Shown here in pieces: positions 15,133-23,232 of a stretch of 45,468 nt of DNA. The notes under the pieces are model-generated. The model worked only from the letters and a program-made list of their open reading frames with translations, was not told the origin of the DNA and ran no database searches. Source of the stretch: an uncultured Acidobacteriia bacterium (lineage in GTDB: Bacteria; Acidobacteriota; Terriglobia; Bryobacterales; Bryobacteraceae). The stretch is taken from assembly GCA_903923395.1 (NCBI GenBank), contig CAIXXM010000065.1, positions 1 through 45,468 on the forward strand, in the 5' to 3' direction. Every line of letters starts with the position of its first letter. Within the stretch, counting starts at the first letter, position 1. The position numbers and the translations under genes are program-made.

Positions 15133-17001
15133 TTATACCGATGCGTACCAGGGCACATTAATCACCACGATCCGCTGGCTTCCCTTGACCAGCAACAGCG
15201 TCTTCAGAACACTCGCCCGCTGGTTGTGCAGCAGGTAGTGATACCAGTGCTTTTCCACCAACTCCGGCAGCACCACCGCGATCTGCCGCGACGGATTCTC
15301 GCGCTCCACCTGCAGCACATACTCCATAATCGGCAACAGCACATAGCGGTAAGGCGAATCCAGAATCACCAGTTCCGGCGCCGGCAAACCAGCCTCGCGC
15401 GCGGGCACCTCGGCATACATCGACCAGTCCTTGCAGAACGCGGAATCCGTCTCATCCCCCGCCGATACGTGCACCGCCCGGATCTCATGCGAAACCGCAT
15501 AACAGAACCGGAGCGCCTTCTGGGTGACCTTGTTCCAGCCGGCAATCGGGGTAATCACAATCGGCTCTTCCACATTCGTGAAGTCCGCCGGACTATGGCT
15601 GGCCACCTCATCACCAACTTCCCTGTAGTGTCGCTTCACCAGCATCATGACGCTCAACATCACAGGCACCAGCAGCACCGTCACCCATGCGCCTTCCAGG
15701 AACTTCGCTCCCAGCACAACGATGGTCGTCACGCCCGTGGCCGCCGCTCCCAGGCCGTTGACCAACATGTTGTGGAAGTGCTTGCCAGGGGTCTTGCGCC
15801 AATGCAACACCATGCCGGCCTGTGACAGCGTGAATGCCAAAAATGCTCCGACGGCATACAGCGGAATCAATCGATCCGTGACGCCATTGAACAGAACCAG
15901 CAGCGCTCCCGTCAGGATCGCCAACACATAAATGCCGTTGGTGTAGACCAGACGCCGCCCCGTGGAAGCGAAAGAGTGCGGCAGAAAGTTATCGCGCGCA
16001 ATAATCCGGCAAAGTCTGGGGAAATCCGCGAACGCGGTGTTCGCCGAAAGGGCGAGCACCAGCAAGATCGACCCAATCGATACGTAATAGAACACGCCCT
16101 TGCCCGCCACCGCGCGCAGCAGCATGGAGAGCACACTCTCATAATTCTTCACCGGGTCAGTGGCGCCGATGTGATAAACATTCGCCAGCCACGCAATACC
16201 CGCCAGCAGGATCATGAGAATGATGATGATGATGGTGAGCGTCTTCTGCGCGTTCTCTGACGTGGGTTCCCGAAAGGCCTTCACGCCATTGGAGACCGCT
16301 TCCACCCCCGTCATCGCGGCACAACCGCTGGAGAAAACCTGCAGGATCAGCCAGGCACTGACCATGGTTGTCGCGGGGGGCAACGCCGGCAGCGCTTCCA
16401 CCGGGACGGGATGACCACCCGCCATCACGGCCTTGATCACGCCCCAAACGATGGTACCCACCAAACAAAGCACGAACAGATAAGTGGGAATCACAAACAC
16501 CGCACCAGCCTCCTTCAACCCGCGGAGATTGATGAAGGTAATCACGGCAAGAATCCCCAGACAGAGATGCAGCGTCTGCGGCTGCAGGCTGGGGACGGCG
16601 GAAACCAGCGCCCCAACACCCGCCGAGATGCCCACCGCTGCGGTCAGCACATAGTCGATCATCAGGGCCGCGGCAGCCAGCAACCCGGCCCCTTCGCCGA
16701 TATTCTCCTTGGCGACCGTATAGGATCCGCCGCCATTGGGATACGCGTGAATCGTCTGCCGGTAAGAAAAGTAGAGGATCGCCAGCAGCAACAGAATGCT
16801 GCCGGTAATCGGGACGATGTAAGAAACACCCGCCGCGCCCAACGGAATCAGCAGGGTTAATGCCGCCTCCGGGCCATAGGCAGCGGAACTCAGCGCATCC
16901 AGACCAAAGACCGGTATGCCCGCAACGGGTCCGATCTTTTCCGCGCGCTCTTCGTGCGTGGCTAATGCGCGGCCAAACAGGAAATCGGTAATCGAGGTCA
17001 T
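15133..17001 (-). CDS. APC-superfamily permease, KimA-like potassium importer
   Basis: This 622-residue protein has about 12 membrane helices up to residue 450 and a cytoplasmic C-terminal part of about 170 residues, as in KimA (YdaO) of Bacillus. Residues aligned with the K+ site of KimA are present: D35 and Y42 in GLDALSSAAYGPE, and D116-Y117 in LMIDYVLTAAVG. The segment AYPNGGGSYTVAKENIG (87-103) is also family-typical. KimA-type carriers import K+ with protons and are inhibited by cyclic di-AMP through the C-terminal domain. No c-di-AMP riboswitch is possible here, since only 36 bases separate the start from ccmD. Generic amino-acid permease is the alternative annotation, but the aligned residues favour potassium. 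Confidence 0.8.
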   Translation of the reverse strand: MTSITDFLFGRALATHEERAEKIGPVAGIPVFGLDALSSAAYGPEAALTLLIPLGAAGVSYIVPITGSILLLLAILYFSYRQTIHAYPNGGGSYTVAKENIGEGAGLLAAAALMIDYVLTAAVGISAGVGALVSAVPSLQPQTLHLCLGILAVITFINLRGLKEAGAVFVIPTYLFVLCLVGTIVWGVIKAVMAGGHPVPVEALPALPPATTMVSAWLILQVFSSGCAAMTGVEAVSNGVKAFREPTSENAQKTLTIIIIILMILLAGIAWLANVYHIGATDPVKNYESVLSMLLRAVAGKGVFYYVSIGSILLVLALSANTAFADFPRLCRIIARDNFLPHSFASTGRRLVYTNGIYVLAILTGALLVLFNGVTDRLIPLYAVGAFLAFTLSQAGMVLHWRKTPGKHFHNMLVNGLGAAATGVTTIVVLGAKFLEGAWVTVLLVPVMLSVMMLVKRHYREVGDEVASHSPADFTNVEEPIVITPIAGWNKVTQKALRFCYAVSHEIRAVHVSAGDETDSAFCKDWSMYAEVPAREAGLPAPELVILDSPYRYVLLPIMEYVLQVERENPSRQIAVVLPELVEKHWYHYLLHNQRASVLKTLLLVKGSQRIVVINVPWYASV

Positions 17002-17037
17002 GGACCTCTATTGTCCCCGACCCAGGGCACAAACGCG

Positions 17038-17190
17038 CTAATTCTTGCGCTCGTCCACCAGATTTTTGAGCCGCGTGAGTTCCTTATCCATCTTCTGCCC
17101 GCGCCGGACCAGCAGAATCACGTACGCAATCACAATCAACCACGCCGCCGAATACCCGTAGAACAGAAACCGCAGATTAATTTGGTCCAT
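17038..17190 (-). CDS. ccmD: CcmD-like small membrane protein
   Basis: This 50-residue protein runs from ATG at 17190, with AAGGAG about 15 bases upstream, to TAG at 17038. It has one membrane helix, FYGYSAAWLIVIAYVILLV (about 10-28), followed by a basic, helical tail, RRGQKMDKELTRLKNLVDE. CcmD is known to associate with CcmABC and to release holo-CcmE from CcmC. Size, topology and position directly after ccmC, as the last gene of the Ccm set, support the call. Confidence 0.9.
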   Translation of the reverse strand: MDQINLRFLFYGYSAAWLIVIAYVILLVRRGQKMDKELTRLKNLVDERKN

Positions 17191-17206
17191 TGTTTAGAAA
17201 ATCTCC

Positions 17207-17887
17207 TTAGAGTGCGTGCACTTCGCGCCGCACGGAATCCATCTCGCGCCGTGTATTCTCCTGGTGCAGCCGGACCAGCACCATCGCTCCGGAGATCAGG
17301 ATGAACGAAAGCACACCCAGCCAGAACGGACCCTTGAATTCCGGAGCCAAGCCACCGGTTTCGAGCACCGGCGCAGGGTGCTGCGTGCGCGCATCATGCC
17401 AGCGGATCGCCATGAAAACAATCGGGATATCGACAAACGCGAAGATCGACAGAATCGCCGACATCGTCGCTCGCTGCGTCGGTTCATTCACCGCCGGCCG
17501 CAGCAACAGATAGCCCAGATAGAGCAGGAAGCAAATCAACTGGCTGGTCAGCCGCACATCCCAGGCCCACCAAATCCCCCACATCACCCGGCCCCAGATA
17601 CTGCCCGTCACCAGATTGACCAGCGTGAACATGGTGGCCACTTCAATGCAGGAAGTCGCCATGGAGTCATACGCGAAGTCCTTCTTCACCAGGAACATCA
17701 CACTGCCCACCAGGGCCACCGTGTAGAGAATCCAGGCAGCGAAGGCCGCAGGCACGTGGATGAAGAGAATGCGGTAGATCGCTCCCTGCATCGCCTCATC
17801 CGGCAGCACCATGAAAACGGTGAACAGGTTGTAGAGCAGAATCAGCGAGCCGATGAGCCCGAGGGTGTAGACGGTTTTTTCACGCAT
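17207..17887 (-). CDS. ccmC: Haem exporter / haem-handling protein CcmC
   Basis: This 226-residue protein has six predicted membrane helices. The tryptophan-rich WWD motif lies at 103-110 (WGIWWAWD), and the flanking haem-iron ligands are H44 in FIHVPAAF and H164 in IRWHDARTQH. CcmC loads haem onto the chaperone CcmE at the outer face of the membrane, together with the CcmAB transporter and CcmD. It begins one base after the ccmB stop codon, consistent with tight co-translation. The last loop (HPAPVLETGGLAPEFKGPF) is longer than the minimal form but normal for the family. Confidence 0.95.
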   Translation of the reverse strand: MREKTVYTLGLIGSLILLYNLFTVFMVLPDEAMQGAIYRILFIHVPAAFAAWILYTVALVGSVMFLVKKDFAYDSMATSCIEVATMFTLVNLVTGSIWGRVMWGIWWAWDVRLTSQLICFLLYLGYLLLRPAVNEPTQRATMSAILSIFAFVDIPIVFMAIRWHDARTQHPAPVLETGGLAPEFKGPFWLGVLSFILISGAMVLVRLHQENTRREMDSVRREVHAL

Positions 17888-17888
17888 A

Positions 17889-18572
17889 TCAGACCACCAG
17901 AATAAAGTCGATCAGGAACAGAGCCAGCGACGTGTAGATCAAGTCGAACGCAATCAGCAGCCGCAGCCAAGCATTATTGTCGCCGAAAATGGACTCCCGG
18001 TTGAGTAAAGCTCCTGTTAACTGCATTGCCCCCAGCAGCAGAGGAATCAAAATCGGGTACAGGATCACCGGCAACATCAGTTCGCGCAGTCGCACATTCA
18101 CGGTCACCGCACTGAACACCGAGCCCACAACGGCAATCCCCCACGTCGCAATCGCGGCCACAAAGACGATCATCCAGAATGCGCCATCCCAGTGGATGTT
18201 GTAAAAGATCCCGAAGACCGGCAGCGAAATCAGCTCAACCATCATGATCAGGACGAACCCCGCGATCGCCTTGCCGAGGAAGATCGACCAGCCAGGCACC
18301 GGCGACGCCACCAGCACATCCAAACAGTCATTCGGCAGTTCCCGCGAGAAGCCGCGGTTCACAATCAACGCCGAGGCGAACAGGAACACCATCCACAACA
18401 ACCCGCCCGCAATGGACCGCAATTCTTCCCGGCCCAAATCAAAGGCGAAACTGAACAGCACCAACACCACCAGCGAAAATGACACTGCGGCGTTGAGCGA
18501 TTCCTTGGTGCGGAGTTCCGTCCGCAAATCTTTCCACGCAATCGACCACGCGGCAGACAGACCGTAGTTCAC
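17889..18572 (-). CDS. ccmB: Haem exporter membrane subunit CcmB
   Basis: A GTG at 18572 overlaps the ccmA stop as GTGA and gives 227 residues with six hydrophobic helices. The N-terminal amphipathic start (WSIAWKDLRTELRTKESLNA), the segment LRSIAGGLLWMVFLFASALIVNRGF, and the loop ELPNDCLDVLVASPVPGWSIFLGK are typical of CcmB. It forms the permease part of the CcmAB ATPase complex. ATP hydrolysis by CcmA releases holo-CcmE from CcmC. The longer reading frame starting at 18731 is only an upstream extension inside ccmA and should not be used. Confidence 0.93.
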   Translation of the reverse strand: MNYGLSAAWSIAWKDLRTELRTKESLNAAVSFSLVVLVLFSFAFDLGREELRSIAGGLLWMVFLFASALIVNRGFSRELPNDCLDVLVASPVPGWSIFLGKAIAGFVLIMMVELISLPVFGIFYNIHWDGAFWMIVFVAAIATWGIAVVGSVFSAVTVNVRLRELMLPVILYPILIPLLLGAMQLTGALLNRESIFGDNNAWLRLLIAFDLIYTSLALFLIDFILVV

Positions 18573-19270
18573 GAGGCCTCTCCATATTGCCGGTAAAGCC
18601 AACCCGGATCCGCCAGCATTTCCGGTGTTTGCGGGCCCTGGTGAACGATCTTGCCGCGCTCCAGCAGCGCAACATCTGTCGCCAGTTCCATCGCTTCCCG
18701 AATCTGGTGCGTGGACATCACAATCGTGCAACCGGCATCGCGCGATTCCCGCAAAATCGTTTGGAGGACATGAATCGCCCGGTCATCAAGTGAAGTGAAG
18801 GGCTCATCGAGCAATACCATTTCCGGCTGATGCAGGAAGGCCCGTGCGATAGCCAACCGCTGCCGCATCCCGCGGGAGAACTCCCTTGCCATGCCGTCAC
18901 GAACCCTGGTGAGGCCGACGCGCTCCAGTGACTCTTCTGCGGCTTTCTTCGGGTCAGGCAACTGCAGCAACTTCCCAAAGAGCAGCAGATTTTCCATCGC
19001 ACTCAAGTCGTCGTAGACGCCGATGCCGTGACCGAGATAACCGATCTTCCGCCGTGCCGCTTCATCGCGCGCCGGTGCCCCCAGGATTTTCACATCCCCT
19101 TTGGCCGCCCGCGAAAGACCTGCCAGAATGCGCAAAAACGTGGTCTTCCCGGCCCCATTGCGCCCCAAAAGCGCGAGGCACGAACCCTTGGCCACCTGAA
19201 GAGTTACGCCGCGCAGCGCAGGGTAATCGCCGAAATACTTCCAGACATCCGCCGCGTCCGCCGCAATCAT
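18569..19270 (-). CDS. ccmA: Cytochrome c biogenesis ABC ATPase CcmA
   Basis: ATG at 19270 overlaps the previous stop as ATGA and gives 233 residues. All ABC ATPase motifs are present: Walker A GRNGAGKTT (36-44), signature FSRGMRQ (131-137), Walker B MVLLDE (151-156), D-loop SLDD and switch His in STHQ. The signature SRGMRQR instead of LSGGQ is typical of CcmA. CcmA drives the CcmBCD complex that frees holo-CcmE. In this operon it sits after the beta-sandwich membrane protein, not at the head as in E. coli. Confidence 0.95.
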   Translation of the reverse strand: MIAADAADVWKYFGDYPALRGVTLQVAKGSCLALLGRNGAGKTTFLRILAGLSRAAKGDVKILGAPARDEAARRKIGYLGHGIGVYDDLSAMENLLLFGKLLQLPDPKKAAEESLERVGLTRVRDGMAREFSRGMRQRLAIARAFLHQPEMVLLDEPFTSLDDRAIHVLQTILRESRDAGCTIVMSTHQIREAMELATDVALLERGKIVHQGPQTPEMLADPGWLYRQYGEAS

Positions 19271-20310
19271 TTCTTCGCTTTCGTTTGCGGTGCACTTTCG
19301 TTGGGATTGCCCTTGCGGTAGAGCAGCGCGAACCCGCAGCCCAACATGCCGATCACCGTCAACAGAAACCACTTCACGGAATTCACGGTATCGGGCAAAC
19401 CCGCCGTGCTCGACATCAAACCGTAAATCTTCGGCAGATTTTCCGTCAACCGCGGCGCACCATTGTCCTCGCCGGATTCCGCGGGCGCATCCTGCTTTAA
19501 CAGCCCCACGCCTTCCACAACCACCTTGTACGCAGGTCCCTTCACGCCATAAATCGTGGCCTGTGACTGGGGCTCAGTACCCTGATCCTGTACGCCATCG
19601 CCTTTGATCACAACACCCTTCGGTGCCACAATCCGCGTCTGCCCGCCCTTGAACAGATCTCTGCTTTCAAAAACCCCGGGGCTCTTGAAGGGCATCGACC
19701 AGGTCAGGTCAATGCGTGAATCGCCGGGCTTAATGGGGAAATCCAGTTTGAACGTACCCGGCTTCGGACCCGGATCCGCCGCCTTCCGCACCGGCACAGA
19801 ACCCGGCCCCGTCGCGTTGATTTCCACTTTCCCGCCAGCACCTTCGGGCAGTACGAACTGCAGCGTGCCGGCATCCGGATCATTCCAGGTTGAGGTGCCG
19901 TCGTTCTTGAAGACGTAGCTTTCACTCACGCGCAGAACACCTTCGGGCGTTGGTTCCAGCAGCATCATGTGCTGGTCCACGTGCGCAGAGCCGGGCTTTT
20001 TCGACGATTCATACACCGGAAGGTTTACCCCGTTCGAAGGCATGCCCGGCGGAATCATCTTGTTGTATGTCACGCCCTTGTACGCGGCCTGCACCAGGCG
20101 CGGCCCCTGGAATTCCTTCGCGAAGGCAAACTTGCCCTCCGCATCAGACTTCACGGAATCGACCATTTGCGGACCGTCTTTGGTCACCTGGAACAAACTG
20201 ACCGTGGCACCGCCCTGCGGCTTGCCCGTGGACGCATTCACCACCACGCCATCCACACCTGCCGCCTGCAGCGCGAAGGCCGCCAGAAAACCAGCAAACA
20301 GCAATCTCAC
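19267..20310 (-). CDS. Secreted, C-terminally anchored protein with carboxypeptidase regulatory-like domain
   Basis: A GTG at 20310 overlaps the zinc-ribbon stop as GTGA and gives 347 residues. It starts with a signal peptide (RLLFAGFLAAFALQAAG), followed by a carboxypeptidase regulatory-like beta sandwich (VDGVVVNASTGKPQGGATVSLF, about 18-90). A longer beta-rich region follows (YVFKNDGTSTWNDPDAGTLQFVLPEG). One C-terminal membrane helix lies near 313-333 (VKWFLLTVIGMLGCGFALLY), with a short basic tail inside. The bulk of the protein therefore faces the periplasm. It is not part of the classical Ccm set. Its translational coupling to both neighbours implies that it works with them. I infer a role in presenting apocytochromes or organising the complex, with no direct support. 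Confidence 0.8.
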   Translation of the reverse strand: MRLLFAGFLAAFALQAAGVDGVVVNASTGKPQGGATVSLFQVTKDGPQMVDSVKSDAEGKFAFAKEFQGPRLVQAAYKGVTYNKMIPPGMPSNGVNLPVYESSKKPGSAHVDQHMMLLEPTPEGVLRVSESYVFKNDGTSTWNDPDAGTLQFVLPEGAGGKVEINATGPGSVPVRKAADPGPKPGTFKLDFPIKPGDSRIDLTWSMPFKSPGVFESRDLFKGGQTRIVAPKGVVIKGDGVQDQGTEPQSQATIYGVKGPAYKVVVEGVGLLKQDAPAESGEDNGAPRLTENLPKIYGLMSSTAGLPDTVNSVKWFLLTVIGMLGCGFALLYRKGNPNESAPQTKAKK

Positions 20311-20726
20311 TTCGCCACCGCCATCGGTTTGCCACACTCTCCGCAGAACTTCAAGGTCTTCTCAAAGGATGCCCCGCAACTGGGGCAGGTATTCTTCCGG
20401 GCCGGAGCAACCACCGGAACAGCCGGTGCCGAGCCCGTCTTTTCAATCTGCGCCTTCACTTCATCAATGGCAGCAAGCACACCGGCCAGTTCCTTCTGTA
20501 AATCGAGCTTGACCGCAAGATAGTCGGCATCAGAGAGCTTGCCCACCCGGTATTCAAACTGCAAATCGCGCAGGTTCTCATAGATCGAGGCCTTGCGCTC
20601 ATCCAGATGCTTGAAGGGCGAAACAGGGGCGGGCTTGGGTAAATCCTGATTGCGAATGAAGAGCAGGAAGACGAGCGGCACGGCGCCCAGCAAGGCTCCA
20701 AGCGTGATCAGCAGGTTGACGTCCAT
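20307..20726 (-). CDS. Membrane-anchored zinc-ribbon protein within the ccm operon
   Basis: This 139-residue protein has an N-terminal membrane helix (about 4-24, NLLITLGALLGAVPLVFLLFI), then a helical segment (LDERKASIYENLRDLQFEYRVGKLSDADY, about 41-69) and a C-terminal zinc ribbon, CPSCGASFEKTLKFCGECG (114-132). The helical segment resembles the short cytoplasmic region found after CcmI/CycH-like anchors (ENLRDLEFEY.GK.SDADY). That resemblance makes a shortened CcmI relative plausible, although the TPR domain of CcmI is missing and a zinc ribbon takes its place. It overlaps ccmH by one base and the next gene by four. Confidence 0.82.
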   Translation of the reverse strand: MDVNLLITLGALLGAVPLVFLLFIRNQDLPKPAPVSPFKHLDERKASIYENLRDLQFEYRVGKLSDADYLAVKLDLQKELAGVLAAIDEVKAQIEKTGSAPAVPVVAPARKNTCPSCGASFEKTLKFCGECGKPMAVAK

Positions 20727-21232
20727 TATTCGAGCTTCGCGAGATCCCTTTCAATGGTTTCGCGGTACTTGGCAAGCGCGGGGTCGTCGATTTCAGGCAG
20801 AGCAGGTTCACCGGTAGCCGCGGCAACGGGAGCCAGCGGCTTCCGCATCATCCGCTTCAGCACCATCCAGATCAGCCCGACACCCGCGGCAAGCGAGGCA
20901 TAGGGCACGATCCAGAACGAATTGTTCGGATCCGGCCGGAAAATCGCCGGACCATATTCGCGGATGAACGAATCGATGACCTGTTTATCGTCCAGCCCCG
21001 CCGTCTGCATCTTGTAGATCTTGGTGCGCGCAGGCTTGCAAAAATGACACTGCCCCGCCGACATCATGCAGTTCAGATTGTCTTTGCAGGCACCACACTG
21101 GCAAGTCAGGTGACTAGCCACACGCTTGACCTCATCGCTCTCAATCTGCGATGCGGTCTGCGCGAGCGTCACCACTGCCAGGGCAAGCCCCAACAGCACC
21201 CGCTTCACGGAATTAGACTTCAACAGGGGCAT
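20726..21232 (-). CDS. ccmH: CcmH-like apocytochrome thiol oxidoreductase, cysteine-rich variant
   Basis: The ATG at 21232 has GAGGAAGA just before it and gives 168 residues; a GTG at 21208 would avoid a 20-base overlap with ccmF. A signal anchor (about 10-28) leads to the redox domain. Canonical CcmH has a single LRCxxC. Here the region reads HLTCQCGACK (41-50), followed by C55 and C62-x2-C65, six cysteines in 22 residues. C46-G-A-C49 is the likely equivalent of the canonical CxxC. The three-helix fold continues with KIYKMQTAGLDDKQVIDSFIREYG, and a membrane helix lies near 105-123 (WIVPYASLAAGVGLIWMVL). CcmH reduces or holds the apocytochrome CxxCH before haem ligation by CcmF. Confidence 0.88.
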   Translation of the reverse strand: MPLLKSNSVKRVLLGLALAVVTLAQTASQIESDEVKRVASHLTCQCGACKDNLNCMMSAGQCHFCKPARTKIYKMQTAGLDDKQVIDSFIREYGPAIFRPDPNNSFWIVPYASLAAGVGLIWMVLKRMMRKPLAPVAAATGEPALPEIDDPALAKYRETIERDLAKLE

Positions 21233-23219
21233 TCTTCCTCGTCACACCGACAACTTCCGTCCGCGCGTAAGACCGCGCTACTTTCGCCGGAACCAGAGCA
21301 ACCAACGTACCAAACACCAGCACCAGCACACCAATCCAAACCCAGTTCACCAGCGGGAATACATAGGCCTGCAAAACAGCCTTGTCCCCTTCGCGCGACG
21401 CATAGTTGATGTAGAGGTCTTCGTTCAGCCGGGGGCGCAGCGCCACGTGTGCCGAACCCTCCTTCGACGCCTTGTAGAAGCGGCGGGTGGGACGAAGCTC
21501 GCCCAGATTCTCGCCATCCTTCGCGACCTTCAGAACAGCGGTGTCCCATTGGTAATCCGGCGTGTCACCATCAATCAGATCAACAACTTGCAGGGTATAG
21601 CGGCCCACATGCATCACAGACCCTTTGTCCACCTCCGCCGTCGCCCGCTGATCGAAAGGCTTACCGCTGAAACCGATGAACATTAGCACAATGCCCATGT
21701 GCACCAGATAGCCGCCGTAACGCCGTGTGTTGCGGTGCGTCAGTTCCACGGCCGCCATGATGGGGTTCATCCCGGTCTTCTCCCGAATCGCCATCGAACC
21801 ACGGAAGAATTCCATTGTGATGGTTGCCGCCACGAAGAAGCAGAGACCGAAGGAAATTAACGCATAGGGATGGCGCATGCCTGCGGCAAACAGCGCACCA
21901 ACCACCAGCAGCATCCCGATGCCGGGGCCCTGGAAATTCTTCCGCAAACTCTCCATCGAGGTCTTCCGCCACGCAAACAGCGGACCCACCCCCGTCAGGA
22001 ACAGCAGGAACAGGCCAATCGGCACCATCAGCCGGTTAAACCAAACCGCGTCGAGCGAGATCTTCTCCGTGCCGAACTGTTCGCTGATGATCGGGAACAA
22101 AGTACCCCACAAGACAGCGAAGCAGCTCGCCAGCAGAATCAGATTGTTGAACAGGAAACTGGATTCGCGCGAGACCACACTTTCGAGCGGCGCTTCGCTC
22201 TTGAGGAAGTCCAGGCGGTCAATAATCAACCACACCACCGCGGCGATGCCCGTCGCGAGGAACACCACGAAATACTTGCCAATCGGCGACTGCGCGAAGG
22301 CATGCACCGAACTCACAATACCGGAACGCGTCAGGAAGGTGCCGAAGATGCAGAGGAAGAACGTGGAGGCGATCAACACCATGTTCCACACCTTCATCAT
22401 GCCTTTCTTTTCCTGCATCATGACCGAGTGCAGGAACGCTGTCCCGCCCAGCCACGGCAGCAGCGACGCATTCTCCACCGGGTCCCACATCCAGTAGCCG
22501 CCCCAGCCGAGAACGTGATACGCCCAGCCGGCACCCAAAGTGATCCCAATCGACTGGAACAGCCAGGTCACCACCGTCCAGCGGCGCGTGATGTGGATCC
22601 AGCTGTCACCGGGCGCGCGGGAGATCAGGGAAGCCATCGCGAACGCAAACGGAATCGCGAAACCGACGTAGCCCAGGTACAGAAACGGCGGATGAATCAC
22701 CATCGCCCAATACTGCAACAGCGGACTCAACCCCATGCCATCCGGCACGTTCACGATCAGCTTGCCTTCCGCCAGCACCTGGAACGGGCTGACCACAAAG
22801 CAGTTCAACGTGAGAAAGAACAATTGGACAGAGGAGATGATCGCCACCACCCAGGGCATAATGTGCCGGTGGGATTTGCGGTTCAGCAGAACCACCGTGG
22901 CACCGTAACACGAAAGCAGCCAGCTCCAGAACAGCAGGGAGCCTTCCTGGCCGCCCCACCATGCCGCGAACTTGTAAAACACCGGCATCGCCTTATTGGT
23001 GTGGGACGCCACATAGGCCATGCGGAAATCCCCCGTCAGCAGGGAATACACCAGCACGACCGAGGCAGCGGTTACCAGCAGACACACCGCCAGCATTGCC
23101 CGTTCTCCGCTCAAAAGCAGGAACGGCTTGCCCTTCAGCCTCCCCACGATGGATGCCGCAATGGCGTACAACCCGATACAGAAGGCAAGAAGAAGCGCGA
23201 GCGCGCCGATGTTTTCCAT
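21213..23219 (-). CDS. ccmF: Cytochrome c haem ligase subunit CcmF
   Basis: This 668-residue, multi-helix membrane protein has the CcmF landmarks: FAAWWGGQEGSLLFW (84-98), VIHPPFLYLGY (174-184), the WWD haem-binding motif WGGYWMWDPVEN (239-250), and the downstream histidines in LHSVMMQ and VHAFAQS. The C-terminal periplasmic domain ends with a final helix near 625-648. CcmF takes haem from holo-CcmE and, with CcmH, attaches it to CxxCH cysteines. An AGGAG sequence lies about 10 bases before the ATG. It follows ccmE by 13 bases. Length and motifs are those of the full-length family. Confidence 0.96.
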   Translation of the reverse strand: MENIGALALLLAFCIGLYAIAASIVGRLKGKPFLLLSGERAMLAVCLLVTAASVVLVYSLLTGDFRMAYVASHTNKAMPVFYKFAAWWGGQEGSLLFWSWLLSCYGATVVLLNRKSHRHIMPWVVAIISSVQLFFLTLNCFVVSPFQVLAEGKLIVNVPDGMGLSPLLQYWAMVIHPPFLYLGYVGFAIPFAFAMASLISRAPGDSWIHITRRWTVVTWLFQSIGITLGAGWAYHVLGWGGYWMWDPVENASLLPWLGGTAFLHSVMMQEKKGMMKVWNMVLIASTFFLCIFGTFLTRSGIVSSVHAFAQSPIGKYFVVFLATGIAAVVWLIIDRLDFLKSEAPLESVVSRESSFLFNNLILLASCFAVLWGTLFPIISEQFGTEKISLDAVWFNRLMVPIGLFLLFLTGVGPLFAWRKTSMESLRKNFQGPGIGMLLVVGALFAAGMRHPYALISFGLCFFVAATITMEFFRGSMAIREKTGMNPIMAAVELTHRNTRRYGGYLVHMGIVLMFIGFSGKPFDQRATAEVDKGSVMHVGRYTLQVVDLIDGDTPDYQWDTAVLKVAKDGENLGELRPTRRFYKASKEGSAHVALRPRLNEDLYINYASREGDKAVLQAYVFPLVNWVWIGVLVLVFGTLVALVPAKVARSYARTEVVGVTRKNAPVEV

Positions 23220-23232
23220 GTCTTAAATGCTC

